39,932 nt of DNA. It comes from an uncultured Planctomycetaceae bacterium. GTDB lineage: Bacteria; Planctomycetota; Planctomycetia; Pirellulales; UBA1268. The notes below the pieces were generated by a model, which worked only from the letters and a program-made list of their open reading frames with translations, was not told where the DNA came from and ran no database searches. Positions 23,139 through 31,204 of the stretch are shown here, one piece after another. The stretch's first letter is position 1, and every line of letters starts with the position of its first letter. The DNA lies in NCBI GenBank assembly GCA_903951635.1, contig CAJBCV010000023.1:1-39932 (forward strand), read 5' to 3'. The translations under genes and the position numbers were made by a program.

Positions 23139-24122
23139 TCAGTCCCGCAGCCTCTTCCGCTTCGAAACCTTTTTCCGCTTCGAAACCATGGTCCGCTTTG
23201 AAACCTTCTTGGCCTTCGAAACCTTCTTGGCCCTCTTGGCCTTCGGCACTCTCTTGGCCTTCGGCACTTTCTTGGCCTTCGGCACTTTCTTGGCCTTTGA
23301 CGACGGCGCGGATTCGGGGGGTGGATTGCGGATGGCGGGAATGGGTCGCCGCTTCCGAGCTGCGGGCTCGAGGGCAGGGTCCGTCGGGGTTGCCTCGACG
23401 GTCGCCGACCCCAGGTCGACCCCGAAAATCGACGCCAGATCGTCGTCGGCCAGTGCATGGGCGTCGTCGCCCCGGAGAGCCCGCGACACAGAGTCTTTCG
23501 TGGCGGCGACGATGAGTTCGCGTTGATCGACACCGCGGAGCAGAAACAGCAGTTCCGGTTGCGTATCGAGCCTGTGCCCCACCGCATAGAACACTGCGGC
23601 AAGATGCTTGCAGATGGCCACCCCGTCAGGACAGTTGCAGGCGATCGAGATCTCCCGTGGCGAGGGGAAAAGGCCTTCCTGGGGCTTCACCATCCGCTGC
23701 ACAACGGCGTCCGAGAGACGGCCGGAGAGCAGGTCGAGCAACGACCCGATCGACGCCGTGCAGTCTTTTTTGATGGCCTGCCATTTGACCGGCGAAAGGG
23801 GAGCGATGGCGATCGCGACGTCATACACCAACGAGCCGGCGACGATCGCCTCGATACGGCCGCGGCTGATGAAGAGATCGACGACCGAACCGTTCCGCGC
23901 ATACGTACGGCCGCGTGGGAGACGATTGCTGAATTCGCTGAATCCCTCCAGGCTCTGGCACCACGATCGGCCCCAGAACGTCTTGGCAATGTCGCGGCCC
24001 GCGATTCGTACCGGCTCGGGGGTGCGGCCGGCCCACGTGGCCCGCTTGGCCGCGCGTTTTTCGGCACGGGCGATCCGATCGCTGAGCGGCGAGTAGTCTT
24101 TCCATGATTTCGACCATCGCAT
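23139..24122 (-). CDS. SWIM zinc-finger protein with lysine-rich repeat tail
   Basis: 327 residues. The N-terminal domain begins MRWSKSWKDYSP and includes the conserved AKTFWGRSWCQSLEGFSEFS and LPRGRTYARNGSVVDL of bacterial SWIM proteins. The zinc motif CxCx6CxH is CNCPDGVAICKHLAAVFYAV near residue 160. A central helical domain follows, then from about residue 275 a tail of tandem KAKKVP/KAKKVS/KRKKVS units, very rich in Lys and Ala. SWIM fingers bind nucleic acid or proteins. Bacterial SWIM proteins are often encoded beside an SNF2 ATPase (as YwqB/YwqA in Bacillus), as here, where the two genes diverge from a 145-base gap. The histone-H1-like tail probably adds DNA affinity. A longer open frame runs upstream to 24644, but it would overlap the SNF2 gene; ATG 24122 begins the conserved domain. 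Confidence 0.85.
   Translation of the reverse strand: MRWSKSWKDYSPLSDRIARAEKRAAKRATWAGRTPEPVRIAGRDIAKTFWGRSWCQSLEGFSEFSNRLPRGRTYARNGSVVDLFISRGRIEAIVAGSLVYDVAIAIAPLSPVKWQAIKKDCTASIGSLLDLLSGRLSDAVVQRMVKPQEGLFPSPREISIACNCPDGVAICKHLAAVFYAVGHRLDTQPELLFLLRGVDQRELIVAATKDSVSRALRGDDAHALADDDLASIFGVDLGSATVEATPTDPALEPAARKRRPIPAIRNPPPESAPSSKAKKVPKAKKVPKAKRVPKAKRAKKVSKAKKVSKRTMVSKRKKVSKRKRLRD
23159..23300. repeat. 18-bp-type tandem repeats encoding the Lys-rich tail
   Basis: Read on the plus strand, units of the kind CTTCGGCACTTTCTTGGC recur three times in a row (about 23240-23293). Related units CTTCGAAACCTTCTTGGC and CGCTTCGAAACC precede them. Each 18-bp unit encodes six residues (KAKKVP-type). The period is a multiple of three, so copy changes keep the frame. 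Confidence 0.75.
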
Positions 24123-24267
24123 CTTCGGGGCCTGTGTCGGTTTGGGGATTCGAGGGGCGCTTGATTCTGGAGGTTGTCGTTCCCGAGTCTGCCCCGAGTC
24201 GGTGGCTGGCTCGAGAGAGGACGGACCGAAGGGACTTTTTACCGGCTCATCATGGAGTGACACCACC

Positions 24268-27120
24268 ATGCCAACTGCTTCCGGGCGGGAGTTTCCGGCT
24301 TGTATCCGCATCTCTCCCCAGGGACGGATGGTCTTCGAGGCTGTCGAGCAGGTCGACGCTGGTGCGGGAGCTGTGCCAGACAGTGCCGAAATTGCCGCTG
24401 CCTTCGCCGACGGGCAGTCTGCGGGGCTGATCCATCTGGCTGGGCTCCCCGACAGCATCGGCTTGCCGCCAGACGTGGCCTTCTTCCGCGGCTTCGCGCG
24501 GAAGGTCGTGGAGGCGATCGGCCGGCTCGCCGAGGATGCCCGTCGGGCATTCCTGGAGGCGATATCCGACGAGCAGACGGCGGCTTTGCTGCCGGCGCCG
24601 GATAACCTCGCCCTGGCGGCGGTCCTCGCCGCCGCCCCCCCCATGCACGGCCTCGATCACCTCGATGTCGCGGCGCTTCGCCGGATCTGGCACGAACTGA
24701 CCGCCGGAGTCCGTGAACAGGCGGTGACGCGGGCGGGAGGCTTGGCCGCCGTGCTCGCGGCGATCGATCCTCGGTTGCATCTCCTCGGGAAAGTGACGTT
24801 TCACCTCGCGGAAAACCGCCGCGATGAGACGCGGCCGTTCGCTTTCCTCGCCACGTATGCCCACCGACTCACGGCGGCTTCGGCCGTGCAGCATCTCCCC
24901 TTGGCGAAGGCGGTGGAATCCTCCGCCGAGTGTGGCGATCAGGCAAGGCTCGTGGAGCTGCTCGCGCCGGTGCAGGCGGCCGCGGAGCGAAGTTCCCTCA
25001 TCCGCGAATGGCTCGATACCCGGGTGATCTTCACGCCCCGGGCCATCACGATCGCGGAGGCCCACCGTTTTCTCCGGGATGTTCCCGCGATGGAGGAGAG
25101 CGGACTGGTCGTGCGAGTGCCCGACTGGTGGCGGGGCCGGAAGCCGCCCCGACCGGCGGTCCAGGTGCGACTCGGGGACGGGACGCCTTCCGCGGTCGGT
25201 GTCGATGGGCTCCTCGACTTCTCGGTCGATCTCGCGCTCGACGGCGAACGCTTGACCGCGAAGGAGACCAGCGAGCTGCTTGCCGGTACGGATAGCCTCA
25301 CGCTCCTCCGCGGACGCTGGGTCGAGGTGGATCGAGAGCGTCTCCGCCAGGCGCTCGACCAGTGGAGACGACTCGAACGCGAGCATGCCAAGGGGATCGA
25401 TTTCGTCAAAGGGATGAGGCTGCTTGCCGGCGCTGACTTGGGGGGCGACAGGGACACCTCCGAAGCGATGGTTGAGTGGGCTGACGTGACCGCGGGCGCC
25501 TGGCTCCGCGAGACCCTCGTCGCCCTTCGTGATCCCCAGGGCCGCCCGGGCTGCACGCCCGGCAAGGGTCTGGCGGCGACACTCCGCCCCTACCAGGCCG
25601 ACGGCGTCCGTTGGCTCTGGTTCCTTGCGCGGCTTCGCCTCGGGGCATGCCTGGCCGACGATATGGGGCTCGGCAAAACGGTCCAGGTGATCGACCTGTT
25701 CCTCCGCCTCCGCGACGACACGGCCGCTCCCCCGGCAGCGTCCCCCCGGCGCAGCGCCGCGCGGCGGACGGTTCGTTCCACGGCGAGTCCACCGCCAAGT
25801 CTGCTGGTCGTGCCTGCCTCGCTGGTGGGGAACTGGAAGCAAGAGCTCGCCCGTTTTGCACCGCAACTCGGGACGCTGTTCGTGCACCGTTCGGAATGTC
25901 CGGCCGACCTCTTCGATCAGTTGGCGGCCGACCCGGAACGGCAACTGGCTCGTTACGATGTCGTGGTCACGACGTATGCGATGGTGAAAAAACTTCCCTG
26001 GTTGACGTCGGTCGCCTGGCGGCTGGCCGTGCTCGACGAGGCACAAGCCATCAAGAACGCCTCCTCGGCGCAGACAAAGGCGGTCAAGGGGCTCCGCGCG
26101 GAGGCGAGGATCGTGCTCACCGGCACGCCGGTGGAGAATCAACTCGGGGATCTCTGGTCGCTGTTCGACTTCTGTTGCCCGGGACTTCTCGGCTCGGCCG
26201 GGGAGTTCAGGCAATTCGTGCGGCGGATGGGGAAAGGTGGCCATTCGGACGGCTTCGCCCCACTCCGCAAGCTCGTTGGGCCCTACATCCTGCGGAGGCT
26301 GAAGACCGATCCACGGATCGCGCCGGATCTTCCGGAAAAGACCGAAATGCGGTCTGAGTGCAGCCTCTCGCGCAAACAGGCAGCCCTGTACGAGCGGGCC
26401 GTGGAGGATCTTCGGAGGCAACTGCAGGAGCTCAAGGACACGGTGCGGGACAACGGTATCCGTCGTCGTGGCATCGTTCTGGCCACGACCATGCGGCTCA
26501 AGCAGATCTGCAATCATCCAGCCCAATACCTCGGCCTCGCCGACGACCGTGGATACGACCCGGCGGAGAGCGGGAAGTTTCTCCGCTTGGCGGAGGTCTG
26601 CGAGCCGATCGCCGCCCGACAGGAAAAGATCCTCGTATTCACGCAGTTCCAGACTCTCTGTGGCCCGCTTTCGCGGTGGCTCTCGGAGGTGTTCGGGCGG
26701 TCGGGTGTCGTGTTGCACGGTCAGGTTCCCGTCGGCAAGCGGAAGGAACTCGTGCGGAGGTTCCAGGAGGAGGACGATATCCCGTTCTTCGTGATCTCGG
26801 TGAAGGCGGGGGGCACGGGCCTCAACCTCACCGCGGCGTCGCACGTCATTCATTTCGACCGCTGGTGGAATCCAGCGGTCGAGAACCAAGCCACCGACAG
26901 GGCCTTCCGCATCGGCCAGAAACGAAACGTGCTCGTCCACAAATTCGTCTGCCGGGGAACACTCGAGGAGCGGATCGACTCCATGCTCCGCGACAAGCAG
27001 GGGCTGGCCGATCGTCTGCTCGGTCCTACCGTCGCCGGTGAAACGCTGTTGACCGAGATGGCCGACGATCAACTGCTCGAGCTCGTGTCGCTCGACGTCC
27101 ATCGGGCCTCGGCGGACTGA
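24268..27120 (+). CDS. SNF2-family DEAQ-box helicase/translocase
   Basis: 950-residue superfamily 2 ATPase that moves along double-stranded DNA. The N-terminal 460 residues include the SNF2-associated bacterial domain, seen in SLTLLRGRWVEVDRERLRQA. The first motor lobe has LADDMGLGKTVQVIDLFLRL (Walker A, residues about 460-480), then VVTTYAMVKK, and Walker B VLDEAQAIKNASS (DEAQ, near 588). The second lobe has ILVFTQFQTLCGPLSRWL and the signature FDRWWNPAVENQATDRAFRI near 865. An Arg/Ser/Pro-rich insert of about 25 residues (around 490-515) sits between motifs I and Ia. ATG 24268 starts the coherent N-terminus; the in-frame extension upstream to 24142 overlaps the promoter gap. Probably acts with the divergent SWIM protein in chromosome or transcription-complex remodelling, though a defence role cannot be excluded. 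Confidence 0.9.
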   Translation: MPTASGREFPACIRISPQGRMVFEAVEQVDAGAGAVPDSAEIAAAFADGQSAGLIHLAGLPDSIGLPPDVAFFRGFARKVVEAIGRLAEDARRAFLEAISDEQTAALLPAPDNLALAAVLAAAPPMHGLDHLDVAALRRIWHELTAGVREQAVTRAGGLAAVLAAIDPRLHLLGKVTFHLAENRRDETRPFAFLATYAHRLTAASAVQHLPLAKAVESSAECGDQARLVELLAPVQAAAERSSLIREWLDTRVIFTPRAITIAEAHRFLRDVPAMEESGLVVRVPDWWRGRKPPRPAVQVRLGDGTPSAVGVDGLLDFSVDLALDGERLTAKETSELLAGTDSLTLLRGRWVEVDRERLRQALDQWRRLEREHAKGIDFVKGMRLLAGADLGGDRDTSEAMVEWADVTAGAWLRETLVALRDPQGRPGCTPGKGLAATLRPYQADGVRWLWFLARLRLGACLADDMGLGKTVQVIDLFLRLRDDTAAPPAASPRRSAARRTVRSTASPPPSLLVVPASLVGNWKQELARFAPQLGTLFVHRSECPADLFDQLAADPERQLARYDVVVTTYAMVKKLPWLTSVAWRLAVLDEAQAIKNASSAQTKAVKGLRAEARIVLTGTPVENQLGDLWSLFDFCCPGLLGSAGEFRQFVRRMGKGGHSDGFAPLRKLVGPYILRRLKTDPRIAPDLPEKTEMRSECSLSRKQAALYERAVEDLRRQLQELKDTVRDNGIRRRGIVLATTMRLKQICNHPAQYLGLADDRGYDPAESGKFLRLAEVCEPIAARQEKILVFTQFQTLCGPLSRWLSEVFGRSGVVLHGQVPVGKRKELVRRFQEEDDIPFFVISVKAGGTGLNLTAASHVIHFDRWWNPAVENQATDRAFRIGQKRNVLVHKFVCRGTLEERIDSMLRDKQGLADRLLGPTVAGETLLTEMADDQLLELVSLDVHRASAD

Positions 27121-27182
27121 TCGACGATGCCCCGGACGCTGATCGTGCCTGAGTCCCGCCCCCGCCGACGTGCGCGGCACAC

Positions 27183-27191
27183 TGGTACACT
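27183..27191 (+). promoter_or_regulatory. Candidate extended -10 promoter of the sensor-kinase operon
   Basis: TGGTACACT carries an extended -10 (TGn) and a TACACT hexamer, 42 bases before the GTG start at 27234. No good -35 is visible upstream, which is tolerable for an extended -10 promoter. Support is moderate to weak. Confidence 0.35.
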
Positions 27192-27233
27192 TCGTGAAAA
27201 CGTTCCTGATGAACGGCGGAGACGGAGTATCTC

Positions 27234-29180
27234 GTGACTCACCGACAATTCATCGCCGCCGCCGTCACGATGCTTGGATGGGCCTCGATCCTCGCCCGCG
27301 GCGCCACCGGGGACGGGCCCGACGACCATGCTGCTACGGCAGCCGATCTCACGACGGGGAACAGCCCGATCCTGCGGGTGCTCGTCATCGATCAGGAGGG
27401 GCCGACGCTCCCCGCGTTCGTCAAGTTCATGGAGGGATTCCGGTCGGGCGTCGCCGAAACGAAGGGGGCGCGCTTCGAGGTGTTCATCGAGAATCTCGAT
27501 GTCGTCCGGCTCGGCCGGAGCGTGGACGACCCGGACCGTGCGGCCGGATGGCTCCTCGAGAAGTACAGCGACTGGCAATTCGACGTCATCGTTCCCATGA
27601 GCGCCGTCGCCCGTGACTTCGTGCTGGCCAGCCGGGAGCGACTCTCTCCCGAGGCGAGGATCGTCGGCTTCGAGCGGCCGGGGGATGCGTTGACGACCGG
27701 GGGCATTCCTCGGGACTACACGTACGTGAAAATCGACTCGAGGTTGGAAGATACGGTGGCGCTGGCGTGCCGGCTTTTTCCCGGTTCGAGGCGGATTTGT
27801 CTCGTGGGGCAAAGCGAGATCCATCCCGCCGTGACGGCCACGTTCGACGCCACCGCCAGCCGGATCGCGGAGGAGCGGGGGCTTGAATACGTCCCGCTCG
27901 TCGACGTGGGGCTTTCCGAACTGCGTCGTCGGCTCCGCGAACTCCCCGCCGATTCGGTGGTCATCTATTTCGGCTATTGGAAGGACGAGCAGGGGCGATC
28001 GTACTTTCCGGCGGAGATTCTCCGGTCGCTCTGCCAGGAGGCGAAGGCCCCTGTTTTCGGGATGCTCGACACGCATGTTGGTCAAGGCACCGTCGGGGGG
28101 GCGTGCAGGGAACTTCAAGCGATCGGGTTGGCTGCCGGTCGCCTCGTCGCGGCCAGTCGCGAGCGGCCGATTCCCCTGCCGGTCAACGTTCCCCTGGTGA
28201 CCATGCTCGATGATCGCGAGCTCCGTCGTTTTCGTGTGCCGGCCTCTCGGATCCCCGAAGGAAGCCGGGTGCTGTTCCGCGAGCCGCGACTCTGGGACCG
28301 CTACCGGCCGCACCTGATGGCCGGGGGAGCCGTGCTCGCGCTCCAGAGCCTGCTCCTCGTCGCGCTGGTGACGCAGTCACGCCGCCGTCGCGGGGCCGAG
28401 CGGATCGTCGCCGAGCAGCGTGATCAGATCGCCCACGCGGGGCGGATCTCGACGCTCGGGCAACTCGCGGCTTCGCTGGCTCACGAGCTTGGCCAGCCCC
28501 TCGGGGCGATCCTCAACAACCTCGAGGCGGCGGAGATCCTCCTCCGTGATGACGATTCGGCGAATGCCGCCGAGCTTCGCGCCATCGTCCGCGACATCGC
28601 CGCCGACGACGAGCGCGCGGGGGCCGTGCTCGATCGCATCCGGGCGATGATCCGCAAGCAGCGGTTTATGGTCGGGCCGGTCGAGGTGCCGGGGTTGATC
28701 CGCGGCGTGCTCATGCTTGCTGGGCCCCGGCTTTCCTCCGACGGCATCGTTGTCACGGTCGCCTGCGATCCGGCGCTTCCGCGGGTGGCCGGCGACGAGA
28801 TCCTCCTCCAGCAGGCACTCCTCAATCTCCTCGGGAACTCGGCCGACGCGATTCGGTCCTCCCGGGCTGGTTCTCCCGGCGTCGCGGAGGGCACGAGGGG
28901 GAGCCGTGATCCGGGGACCATCACGATTCGGGCGCGCCGGGCAGGGGATACGGTGGAGCTGGCCGTGATCGACAATGGTGGTGGAATCGGTGAGGGTCTC
29001 GTCGGCGAAGTGCTCGAGGCCTTCGCGACGACGAAAGACGATGGGCTCGGCATGGGCCTGCCGATCGTGCGCTCGATCGTCGAGCGGCATGACGGCAGGC
29101 TCCGGCTCGACAACGCCCCGGGCCGCGGCCTCACGGTCTTCCTCGGCGTTCCAATTTGGGAAGAGAGCACCCCTGCATGA
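27234..29180 (+). CDS. Sensor histidine kinase with ABC-type substrate-binding sensor domain, copy 1
   Basis: 648-residue transmembrane kinase. After a signal/anchor segment (FIAAAVTMLGWASILARG), residues about 47-330 form a periplasmic-binding-protein-like domain of the ABC_sub_bind type: ILRVLVIDQEGPTLPAF, FDVIVPMSAVARDFVLASRE, RRICLVGQSEIHPAVTATFD, SVVIYFGYWKDEQGRSYFP, APVFGMLDTHVGQGTVGGAC. One helix (LALQSLLLVALVT, around 370) leads to the kinase. The DHp motif is SLAHELGQPLGAILNNLEAA, with phosphoacceptor His417. The ATPase has an N-box NLLGNSADAI, DNGGGIGEG (G1) and GLGMGLPIVRSIVERHDG (G2). It starts at GTG with a good GGAG site 6 bases upstream. Its stop overlaps the next kinase as ATGA. 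The ligand is unknown; TrpX-like members of the sensor family bind small amphipathic molecules. Confidence 0.88.
   Translation: MTHRQFIAAAVTMLGWASILARGATGDGPDDHAATAADLTTGNSPILRVLVIDQEGPTLPAFVKFMEGFRSGVAETKGARFEVFIENLDVVRLGRSVDDPDRAAGWLLEKYSDWQFDVIVPMSAVARDFVLASRERLSPEARIVGFERPGDALTTGGIPRDYTYVKIDSRLEDTVALACRLFPGSRRICLVGQSEIHPAVTATFDATASRIAEERGLEYVPLVDVGLSELRRRLRELPADSVVIYFGYWKDEQGRSYFPAEILRSLCQEAKAPVFGMLDTHVGQGTVGGACRELQAIGLAAGRLVAASRERPIPLPVNVPLVTMLDDRELRRFRVPASRIPEGSRVLFREPRLWDRYRPHLMAGGAVLALQSLLLVALVTQSRRRRGAERIVAEQRDQIAHAGRISTLGQLAASLAHELGQPLGAILNNLEAAEILLRDDDSANAAELRAIVRDIAADDERAGAVLDRIRAMIRKQRFMVGPVEVPGLIRGVLMLAGPRLSSDGIVVTVACDPALPRVAGDEILLQQALLNLLGNSADAIRSSRAGSPGVAEGTRGSRDPGTITIRARRAGDTVELAVIDNGGGIGEGLVGEVLEAFATTKDDGLGMGLPIVRSIVERHDGRLRLDNAPGRGLTVFLGVPIWEESTPA
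28441..28666 (+). repeat. Near-identical kinase-module segment, copy 1
   Basis: 226 bases spanning the His-containing dimerisation region; 6 mismatches by hand against 30465-30690 (about 97% identity). Outside this stretch the two genes differ far more. Confidence 0.85.
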
Positions 29181-31204
29181 TGACCACCGTCCCTAGGATC
29201 GAGGACGTGATCGCGGCGCTGACGCGACGCCGGGCGCGGGAAAGGGCCGTCGGCTCGATCGCAGCCGCGTTTGTCGCGATCGCTGTGGCGACGATCGCTG
29301 TGGTGACGATCGCTGTGGTGACGATCGCTGTGGCGACGATCGCTTCGGCGGCCGATCCGCCGGTGGAGAAGCTCCCTGCGGAGCCCGGGCCGATCCTGCG
29401 GGTGCTCGTCATCGATCAGGAGGGGCCGACGCGCCCCGCGTTCGTGCAGTTCATGGAGGGATTTCGGGCGGGGGTGGCCGAGGGGAAGGCGGCGCTTCCC
29501 GAGGTGTTCATCGAGAATCTCGACCTCGTCCGACTCGACCGGGGCGTCGACGACCCGGACCGGGCCGCCGCTTGGCTGCTCGAGAAGTACAGCGACTGGG
29601 AGTTCGACGTCATCGTCCCCACCAGCGCCGTCGCCCGTGACTTCGTGCTGGCCAGCCGGGAGCGACTTTCCCCCAAGGCGAGGGTCGTGGCCTTCGAGCG
29701 GCCGGGAGATGCGTTGGCCGACGACGCCCTGCCCCCGGACTACTCCTACGTGACGAGCGACTTGACGTTGGAAGACACGGTGGCGCTCGCGTGCCGGCTC
29801 TTTCCAGCTTCCAAGCGGATCGCGCTCGTGGGACAAAGCGAGATCCACCCCGGCGTGATGGCCAGGTTCGACGCCACGGTCGGCCGGATCGCGAACGAGC
29901 GGGGGCTCGAGTATGTCGCGCTTGTTGACCTCGGGCTTGTCGAATTGCGTCGTCGGCTCCGCGAACTCCCCGCCGACTCGGCGGTCGTCTATTTCGGCTA
30001 TTGGAAGGACGAGGAGGGGCGATCGTATTTTCCGTCGGAGATTCTCCAGTCGCTCTGTGAGGAGACGAAGGCCCCTGTGTTCGGAATGCTCGACTCGCAT
30101 GTCGGTCAGGGCACCGTCGGGGGGGCGTGCAGCGATCTTCGAGCGATGGGGGCGGCCATGGGTCGCCTCATCCTGGCCAGCCGCGAGCGGCCGATTCCCC
30201 CTCCGGTGACCGTCTCCCCGGTGGTCATTCTCGATGATCGAGTGCTCGAGCGCTTTCGTGTGCCGGCCTCCCGGATCCCCGAAGGAAGCAAGGTGCTGTT
30301 CCGTGAGCCACGGCTCTGGGACCGCTACCGGCCGCAGCTGATGGCCGGGGGAGCCGTGCTCGCGTTCCAGAGCCTGCTCATCATCGCGCTGGTGACGCAA
30401 TCGCGCCGCCGTCGCCGGGCCGAGCAGATCGTCGCCGAGCAGCGCGATCAGATCGCCCACGCGGGGCGGATCTCGACGCTCGGGCAACTGGCGGCTTCGC
30501 TGGCTCACGAGCTTGGTCAGCCGCTCGGGGCGATCCTCAACAACCTCGAGGCGGCGGAGATCCTCCTCCGTGATGACGATTCGGCGAATGCCGCCGAACT
30601 CCGCGCCATCGTCCGCGACATCGCCGCCGACGACGAGCGCGCGGGGGCCGTGCTCGATCGCATTCGGGCGATGATCCGCAAGCAGCGGTTCACCGTCGTG
30701 CCGGTCGAGGTGCCGGTGCTGATCCGCGGTGTGCTGACGCTCGTCGGGCCACGGCTGGCCGCCGATGGCATCGGCGTCACGGTCGCCTGTGATCCGGCGC
30801 TTCCGCGGGTGGCGGGCGACGAGATTCTCCTCCAGCAGGCACTCCTCAATCTCCTCGGCAATTCGGCCGACGCCATTCGGGCCTCCCGGGCTGGCGCACC
30901 CGGCGGTGGGGAGGCAGCGGGGGGGATTCGTGATCCGGGGACGATCCTGATTCGGGCCCAGCGGGACGGGGAAATCGTCGTACTGACCGTGATCGACAAC
31001 GGGGGTGGGATCGAAGACGGTATCATGGATTCCGTCCTCGAGGCCTTCGCGACGACGAAGGACGAGGGGCTCGGCATGGGCCTGCCGATCGTGCGCTCGA
31101 TCGTCGAGCGGCATGAAGGTAGGCTCCGGCTCGACAACGCCCCGGGCCGTGGCCTCACGGTCTCCATCGGCGTCCCCGTTTGGAAAGAGAGCAGCATCGC
31201 ATGA
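29177..31204 (+). CDS. Sensor histidine kinase with ABC-type substrate-binding sensor domain, copy 2
   Basis: 675-residue paralogue of the preceding kinase, with the same order of domains. The N-terminus is unrelated: a basic stretch (ALTRRRARERAVGSIAAAF) and a hydrophobic core built from a 5-residue repeat (TIAV-type). The binding-protein-like sensor follows (ILRVLVIDQEGPTRPAF, RIALVGQSEIHPGVMARFD, VVYFGYWKDEEGRSYFP), then a helix (AFQSLLIIALVTQS) and a kinase with SLAHELGQPLGAILNNLEAA (His444), NLLGNSADAI, DNGGGIEDG and GLGMGLPIVRSIVERHEG. All catalytic landmarks are intact, so both copies should be active. The start ATG 29177 overlaps the first kinase's stop (ATGA), and its own stop overlaps the regulator start the same way. 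Sensor residues differ from copy 1 across the domain, suggesting a different ligand range. Confidence 0.88.
   Translation: MMTTVPRIEDVIAALTRRRARERAVGSIAAAFVAIAVATIAVVTIAVVTIAVATIASAADPPVEKLPAEPGPILRVLVIDQEGPTRPAFVQFMEGFRAGVAEGKAALPEVFIENLDLVRLDRGVDDPDRAAAWLLEKYSDWEFDVIVPTSAVARDFVLASRERLSPKARVVAFERPGDALADDALPPDYSYVTSDLTLEDTVALACRLFPASKRIALVGQSEIHPGVMARFDATVGRIANERGLEYVALVDLGLVELRRRLRELPADSAVVYFGYWKDEEGRSYFPSEILQSLCEETKAPVFGMLDSHVGQGTVGGACSDLRAMGAAMGRLILASRERPIPPPVTVSPVVILDDRVLERFRVPASRIPEGSKVLFREPRLWDRYRPQLMAGGAVLAFQSLLIIALVTQSRRRRRAEQIVAEQRDQIAHAGRISTLGQLAASLAHELGQPLGAILNNLEAAEILLRDDDSANAAELRAIVRDIAADDERAGAVLDRIRAMIRKQRFTVVPVEVPVLIRGVLTLVGPRLAADGIGVTVACDPALPRVAGDEILLQQALLNLLGNSADAIRASRAGAPGGGEAAGGIRDPGTILIRAQRDGEIVVLTVIDNGGGIEDGIMDSVLEAFATTKDEGLGMGLPIVRSIVERHEGRLRLDNAPGRGLTVSIGVPVWKESSIA
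29285..29344 (+). repeat. Four 15-bp tandem repeats in the signal/anchor of copy 2
   Basis: GTGGCGACGATCGCT, two units of GTGGTGACGATCGCT, then GTGGCGACGATCGCT again, preceded by a partial unit (GTCGCGATCGCT). Each encodes a 5-residue hydrophobic step (V-A/V-T-I-A). The array forms most of the hydrophobic core of the N-terminus. Confidence 0.9.
30465..30690 (+). repeat. Near-identical kinase-module segment, copy 2
   Basis: Counterpart of 28441-28666, 226 bases with 6 hand-counted differences, mostly silent. The offset between copies here is 2024 bases. Confidence 0.85.

Noticed and set aside
24250..27180. A 976-codon open frame on the minus strand through the SNF2 gene
   Set aside because: Mirror of the helicase codons; no family features, whereas the plus strand carries all SNF2 motifs.
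28441..30690. Repeat pair as a transposon or CRISPR
   Set aside because: The repeated units are coding kinase segments within paralogous genes; no terminal inverted repeats, transposase or regular spacers are present.
28481..31114. An 877-codon minus-strand frame across both kinases
   Set aside because: It repeats internally only because the two kinase genes are duplicated; it shows no signal of its own.
31201..31204. Frameshift between kinase and regulator
   Set aside because: The ATGA overlap is an ordinary coupled stop/start; both proteins are full length.
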